Shown here one piece after another: positions 29,858-34,669 of a DNA stretch of 34,669 nt (position 1 is its first letter; the number at the start of each line of letters is the position of its first letter). The notes below the pieces were generated by a model, which worked only from the letters and a program-made list of their open reading frames with translations, was not told the DNA's origin and searched no databases. The DNA lies in NCBI GenBank assembly GCA_003427395.1, contig BFEA01000317.1, forward strand, positions 1,062,847 through 1,097,515. The letters are read 5' to 3'. The translations under genes were made by a program, and so were the position numbers. The stretch comes from Chara braunii (Eukaryota; Streptophyta; Charophyceae; Charales; Characeae).

Positions 29858-32463
29858 GGGGCTCGTTAGACATTCCTCGGACGCGTAAATTTTCCGAGGA
29901 AATCATCGTTCCCCCTATCCTCGGGATAAAAAATGGAAAAAAAAGTGAAAACATTTCCTCAGGGAATCCTCGGGGCATCCTCTAGCTACAGCCATTTCAC
30001 AGCCTCCCCCAAGGTACCTCCCGAGGAACCTCGGAGATGAAGAATCCGCGATAATCGGAGCGGCGAGGGCACCTGTCGTCAGCATGAAATTTTCGTCGGC
30101 TGGTCCATTGGAGTTGCTACCAAGTGGCACACAGACATCATTGGTCTTCAACGTTCGGCTTCTAGGAACCGTACACCAACGACAACCGTTAGTGGCCTGT
30201 CGACCTTCGTCGATGTCGTCCTCCACCGCTCTCCCTCGCAGTGCGTGGCGCCAAACGGAAAGGGGCGCAATGTACACAAAATTTGAATATTTGAGTCGAC
30301 CAAATTTTATATTCCGAGCTGTGCTGCATGACGCGAGACATGACGATGGTGTTTGTCGGACTCTCCAGTCTGTCGTTTTGCTGCCCTCGTCTCGTCGCCA
30401 TTTGCTGGAGCCGTACCGGTGTGGTGCAGTTACCGCCCTTCCTCACGTGCCGTTCATGGCCGACATCTTCCGAAGACTACCGCTGTTGTTCCTGGTCGTG
30501 ATCACACTTCTCCTTGTCGTCAACTTCCACATGTGCATCCTTGGTAGGCTGCCTGGACGCACTCCCAAGAGGCGTTCAGCAACGAAGGGCGTCATCATGG
30601 AAGGGCGGCAGGAAGAACAAGACTCCAGTGGACCGATTCGCAAGCTATGGACCACGCAGCGTCCCGACATGCAGTGCAAGGCCGTACAACCCGTCTGTAT
30701 ACACGCACCTGCCACCGCACAAACAACCTCTACCTGACACGTCAGATGAGGAGGCGGAGGAAGCACGGTCACGTACCGTGAAACTAGGAAGTGGCTCCAC
30801 CCAAGAGTGTGCGGGGAACCAGTTGTATGGGAATCTTGAGACGATGTCTCAGCAGTCTTTCACATAACTGCTGGAAGACGGCATGCGCGAAAACGACACT
30901 GCAGCCGGCGTGAACCTTTCATTCGGGTTGTGTAGCGGGAGCTCATCGGCCACCACACGTGCTGTCCTCGTCAACCCACACCTGCTGCCATTGCCGTCCT
31001 CTCCACCGTCGTCAACTTCCCACCCTCGTCACTGCGGCCGCCCTCCATCGCTCCCAAACGAGTCGAAGACATTACCGTCAAGGTTGGCGACAGACTCCGC
31101 CGAACTCCCACCGGACCACCAAACCGGACAATTGGAGATGGACGCTGATTGCGCAACGAAGGACGTTGGAGCAGCCTGCACTGCACGATGGTGTCCGCCA
31201 CTCTCCGCACACAAGGGGTCCGACGACTGCCGCAATGGCGCCTTCACGCGGGACGTCTTCCTTGCCCGGCCGCACACAGTACTCACCCCGACCCCGCCGA
31301 CGCACAGTGGAAGGAGGCTCCTTTCCGACGTCCTCCACCAGCCGCCGCAGCCACACGATGAACCGTCCTCGCCCCAGCGACATCATTCGAAATTTGAATT
31401 TCAAACCGGGACGGCATGCGGATTTTTTTTCTTTTTTTAATGGCTCGCCGCAAAGATTCGAATTTTGGCGCCACTCGAAGCTGGACGACGCCCGTCCACA
31501 CGGACAACTGACCATGGACCACCGACCCCACCCCACCCCGCAGTCGTTAATAATATTATGCGACTGGCCGCGAACCCTCTGTAGGAATCCTCCTCGGAAG
31601 GCCTTCCTTAGGGTAAGTGGAACGTGGAGAGTGGCTACGTCCCCCACGCCACGGCCCGGTCATGCAGAACGTAGGCACTCCCTTCCTAATCTCCCTCCTA
31701 AGTCCTGGTAATTCCATATTCTTCGCGCATGCATGCACGCTATAAATTTCGGCTGCGCGATTAGTTAGCTCTCTTAACCAGCAGCTGGAAGCTCGGGGTT
31801 GCGCGATTAGAGAGGGTCGGCACACGAGCGAAGTAAGAGGTGAGTAGAGCAGGAGTCGGGCGACCCGACGAGCTGGTGCCAAACGCGCGGGGTTGACGCG
31901 GACCACGACGGACTGTGGGGGCGGGCGAACCTGACGGGTGCGGGAGGACTAAGCGGGGTTACGGCTTCGTGGGTTGGTGCGCAACGACGGACTATCCGCA
32001 TCGGAGAAAGATAGAGAGAAAGAGAGAGCTGAGGTTGATAGACGCGGTTTTGCTGTTTCTTTTATCTTTTCTCCCTCCTGTCTCGTGTACATAAATTTTG
32101 ATTTCGGCTCCGAGCGATTTGCCCGTTCTCTGTTTTTCAGAACCTGGACTTGGGTTTTTGCTCACACTTGTCTTCGCGATTTCAACTTCTGATGCACTAT
32201 GCGTATGTTGCTGAATGAATGAATGTATGGAGGCCATATTTGGTTGCTTGTCTTTTGACCGGATCCTTGTCTTTGCTTTTGTTTATTGCATTTGATGCAC
32301 TTGTGAGTAGGATAGAAATTTTGTGCAATCGGTAATCCCGTCCTTGTCCTTGCTTGTCTTTTGATTGAGCTAATTCAAGTTGTGGTCGTTGCATCTTGCA
32401 TGCTCAAAACAGCACGGAGTGATTAGATAGTCGGATGTCTGGCCCAGCGACGCCTCGCGAGGA

Positions 32464-32645
32464 CACGTGTAAACGCAACTTGATCTGCGCATTTACACGT
32501 GCCCCGGTGTGTCGATTCGCCCATACAGGCGGCATAAATACTGTCTGCCTGGATACGGCCATATAGGGTCTGCGACGGAGCAATCATCCCAGGCGAACAC
32601 GTGTGAGCGCGACTTGATTCACACCAGCCTGCACGTGCTCACACG
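32464..32645. promoter_or_regulatory. Two G-box hairpins (CACGTG)
   Basis: First: CACGTGTAAA (32464-32473) pairs with TTTACACGTG (32492-32501). Second: CGTGTGAGC (32600-32608) pairs with GCTCACACG (32637-32645). Both contain GCRACTTGAT just after the left arm, so they are diverged copies whose arms changed together. CACGTG is the bHLH/bZIP G-box core. Confidence 0.6.
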
Positions 32646-32711
32646 CAGTGATCGCGATCGCCACGGACCCGCCTTTAGGCAACTCATAACTCCGCAATGA
32701 CACAATGACAC

Positions 32712-33125
32712 GATCCTGGAATTCCGACTCATCATATGACCCGGATTACTTCACCCCTTTCCCGACTCATCATATGACCCGACTCATCATATGACCCAAC
32801 TCATCATATGACCCGCGCATACCATCTGCCTGGTAACCAGAGGTGGTCCGCCCTCTCCGCCAATTTGCCCTCGTGCCCCTGAAAGACCCTGCCACGGGAG
32901 ATCTCAGTTCTGACCTAGGACTCCACCCCTTTTCCGATCCTGGAATTCCGACTCATCATATGACCCGACTCATCATATGACCCGCGCATACCATCTGCTT
33001 GGTAACCAGAGGCGGTCCACCCTCTCCGCCAAATTGCCCTCGTGCCCCTGAAAGACCCTGCCACGGGAGATCTCAGTTCTGACCTGGAACTCCACCCCCA
33101 CTTTCCCGAAAATCCTTGGCACACC
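32712..33125. repeat. 224-bp tandem duplication with nested 17-18-bp repeat
   Basis: Units begin at 32712 and 32936 with GATCCTGGAATTCCGACTC. Each contains several copies of ACTCATCATATGACCC, then a shared block with GGTAACCAGAGG and CCACGGGAGATCTCAG. Confidence 0.92.
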
Positions 33126-33217
33126 CCTTTTCGCACTTCCAGGCCCACATCCTACTCGATCAGGAAGTCGCGCTGGGCGTGAGGTTGGGCGTCACAATAC
33201 AGCAGTTACCCCAGCAG

Positions 33218-33329
33218 GTCTGAGTTCCACCTAGCCAAGATAGGGGCAAGCTAGGGGAAGGACGGTAGGACTGTCAGTCTGAGTTCCACCTGGCCTTGGG
33301 TAAGCTAGGGGAAGGACGGTAGGCTGTCT
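33218..33329. repeat. Tandem duplication, 53-59-bp unit
   Basis: Units begin at 33218 and 33277 with GTCTGAGTTCCACCT and end with CTAGGGGAAGGACGGTAGG. They differ by a short indel. Confidence 0.88.
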
Positions 33330-33793
33330 GGCTGGGCGACCGACTGCTAGTTAGCTGTCCCCGAAAATAAAACCTAGGGGTCTATGATCTCTACAATAAG
33401 GATACGAGGTTGGTAGAATATAGTGGTGCCTAGCGTCCGAAGTTCCCGTACAGCGAGGCCTGTCCGATTTCGCTTCCACTGGGGCTGGGGTAATAGCTAG
33501 CCTTGGTGCCTATCACTACTGTCTAGTCCAAGTCACCCACCTAGCGGTTGGGTGATGGTCCTGAGTGGGTTACACTGAGGTAAGATAGTTGGGTTAGGGT
33601 GTACGCTGGGAGTATTGATGAGTGGTAGGGTGGGAGGTGACCTCGTATCTTAGGACTGCGAAGGGCCATCGCTCCCGGTGATCTCTGTGTGCCTGGTAAC
33701 TAGCCTCTACAACATCCTGGAATTGAAAAAAAAAAAAAAAAAGGAGAACTCCGTGGGCCCCGAGGACGGCCCGAGGAGTGTCTAGCGAGCCCC

Positions 33794-33846
33794 TATGTGT
33801 GTCATCCTTGTGCAGGGCCAATGCTACTCTTCTCTGTAGCATTCCA
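33794..33846 (-). ncRNA. U6 snRNA-like copy 2, 5' and central part (diverged)
   Basis: The minus strand reads GGAATGCTACAGAGAAGAGT followed by a diverged AGCATGG region and CAAGGATGACAC, that is the central part of U6 with several substitutions. The ACAGAGA box is intact. The 5' stem-loop is missing. It joins the 3' piece at 29836-29857 across element C. Confidence 0.82.
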
Positions 33847-33870
33847 TATTTTTTTTATTATTATTTTCTT
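33847..33870 (-). other. A-rich linker between the two U6-like copies
   Basis: On the minus strand, AAAGAAAATAATAATAAAAA follows directly on the 3' end of copy 1 and leads into copy 2. It resembles a retroposition tail rather than a pol III T-run. Confidence 0.6.
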
Positions 33871-33908
33871 TGACCATTTCTCGATTTATGCGTGTCATCC
33901 TTGCGCAG
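33871..33908 (-). ncRNA. U6 snRNA-like copy 1, 3' part (split by element D)
   Basis: The minus strand reads CTGCGCAAGGATGACACGCA and on to AAATCGAGAAATGGTC, matching U6 snRNA closely through the internal stem-loop to the 3' end. It stops at the CAG duplication beside element D; the 5' part is at 34599-34653. No T-run terminator follows; an A-rich linker does. Confidence 0.88.
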
Positions 33909-34595
33909 GGGCCTGGACCCACTAACGAAGTATTCTAAGACGTGTGACACAGTTTTATGTTTTTTTGGAAAATACAAAGTGATTTTTTATTTGCATGAAT
34001 GGATCGTTTTCTGATTTAAAATGAATTGAAATAGCACATAAGACTATGAAGAACAACTGTGCACCCGAATTCATGGGTTGGTAGGATCTCCTTCACGTAA
34101 GTCTTCATAGTGATGTACCGTGGCAATAAAATGTGTCCACGAACACATTGACGAGGATGAACAAGTAACGGGTATTGGGATACATTCCTCGCCATGTATC
34201 TCGTGATGCCTTTAGCAGGCCATCTGACACACGCGGAAGCGTTCCTGTCAGATCCACCACAACATTCGAATTTCACATTTCAAGTTCTATTTCTCAGAGC
34301 CCCCCCCCAAAAAAAACGAAGTCTGGAAATCAACCCCCCCCCTTTAGAGCCCAAAAAATCCAGACTTCCCGCCCACGCAAAGCCACGAGCTATCATGTCC
34401 AAGTTAGTCCAAATTTTTTTATTTTTAATTTTTTTGACGCATCTCATTGGACGGGAGGTGGGCATCTTTACAGTCCCCACTCGGAAACTACCTCCAGATC
34501 CAATCTATTCGATGGCCGTACTGAGTCACTCGATGCCCCACGTGATCGAAATCCTGAACGGCGTGGTAGAATACCTTGCTAGTGGGTCCAGGCCC
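33909..34595. mobile_element. DNA transposon with 3-bp CAG duplication, element D
   Basis: It is 687 bp with perfect 16-bp ends, GGGCCTGGACCCACTA and TAGTGGGTCCAGGCCC, extending imperfectly to about 34 bp (GTATTCTA in both). CAG is duplicated on both sides (33906-33908 and 34596-34598), and removing one copy joins the U6 sequence exactly. The GGGCCT start and 3-bp duplication recall elements A-C, but the rest of the TIR differs. No recognisable transposase; a GAAGTCTGGA/TCCAGACTTC inverted repeat lies at 34318-34369. Confidence 0.88.
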
Positions 34596-34598
34596 CAG

Positions 34599-34653
34599 GG
34601 GCCATGCTAATCTTCTCTGTATCGTTCCAATTTCAACGGATGTCCCGAAGGAG
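34599..34653 (-). ncRNA. U6 snRNA-like copy 1, 5' part
   Basis: The minus strand begins CTCCTTCGGGACATCCG, close to the conserved 5' stem-loop of U6 with small losses. It continues TTGGAACGATACAGAGAAG and TTAGCATGGCCC, identical to the conserved centre with the ACAGAGA box and AGC triad. It is directly preceded by an A-run of at least 16 (plus-strand T-run to the window end), so no TATA box or upstream element is visible. Probably a retroposed U6 copy rather than a functional gene. Confidence 0.9.
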
Positions 34654-34669
34654 TTTTTTTTTTTTTTTT

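Larger units (their letters stand above)
31620..33720. other. LTR-like insert within element C (unclassified)
   Basis: This block has no counterpart in element A. It carries a TATA box (TATAAA, 31741-31746, in CACGCTATAAATTTCGG, similar in style to 19193), repeated GCGCGATTAG words, G-box hairpins and two tandem arrays. A solo LTR or TRIM-like element is possible. I found no convincing TG...CA ends or target duplication. Confidence 0.4.
29858..33793 (-). mobile_element. Harbinger-type transposon, element C (reverse orientation, with insert)
   Basis: Ends are GGGGCTCGTTAGACATTCC at the left and GGAGTGTCTAGCGAGCCCC at the right, with TAT on both sides (29855-29857 and 33794-33796). The left 250 bp are the reverse complement of the right end of element A, so C lies in the opposite direction. 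An internal block around AAGATGTCGGCCATGAA (minus strand, about 30450-30475) also matches A at about 25333. Similarity to A's left part reappears, reversed, at about 31380-31620. Between about 31620 and 33720 lies unrelated sequence, probably a later insertion. No transposase frame survives. Confidence 0.85.

Noticed and set aside
30084-30737. 217-codon plus-strand ORF in element C
   Set aside because: It runs antisense to the block shared with element A and has no recognisable domain, so it is probably a shadow frame.
31580-33711. TGTAG...CTACA ends suggesting an LTR
   Set aside because: Similarity to element A continues past 31580 to about 31620, and the flanking 5 bp differ, so the match is probably chance.
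29858-34595. Assignment of C and D to the Dada superfamily because of U6 targeting
   Set aside because: Dada elements make 6-7-bp duplications; here they are 3 bp, and the sister element A carries a Harbinger-type transposase remnant.

Overview
The window reads as repeat-dominated intergenic DNA of a streptophyte nuclear genome. Support comes from a retrotransposon primer-binding site complementary to plant initiator tRNA-Met, plant-type LINE and Ty3/gypsy domains, PIF/Harbinger-type transposons and U6 snRNA-derived sequence. A charophyte such as Chara is my best guess, from the style of the transposase and repeats; this is inference. I see no ordinary host protein-coding gene. Single N bases (about 12915-12936, 13487, 15078-15079, 19460) show a draft assembly.

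Layout. 1-800 is a GA/GAA purine tract ending in (CT)n. 1013-1151 is a long hairpin repeat. 1935-4165 is tandem repeat, first purine-rich, then strongly C-rich with a unit of about 0.49 kb. 4230-9902 is a decayed LINE: ORF1 with a zinc knuckle, APE-type endonuclease, reverse transcriptase. It is cut off at 9902 by a large Ty3/gypsy-class element (9903-20903). That element keeps a tRNA-Met primer-binding site, gag, protease, reverse transcriptase, RNase H and integrase. It also has two unusual additions: a PHD-type zinc finger between RNase H and the integrase zinc-binding domain, and an intact 458-residue ORF downstream of integrase. 18.2-20.9 kb is its 3' non-coding and LTR region, with a (TA)n tract, paired hairpins and a TATA box.

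20.9-34.7 kb is a graveyard of small DNA transposons sharing terminal repeats that begin GGGCC (or GGGGC) and 3-bp target duplications. Element A (23972-25942, TAT duplication) keeps a broken PIF/Harbinger-type transposase. Element B (25971-26414, TAG) is a MITE. Element C (29858-33793, TAT) is a reverse-oriented relative with an LTR-like 2-kb insert. Element D (33909-34595, CAG) is a second TIR type.

The most striking point is at the right end. Elements C and D each interrupt a U6 snRNA-derived sequence on the minus strand, and the two U6 copies lie head-to-tail, joined by an A-rich linker. The other main point is the PHD finger and accessory ORF of the gypsy element. No gene set here works as a cellular pathway; the coding content is that of selfish elements in different states of decay.
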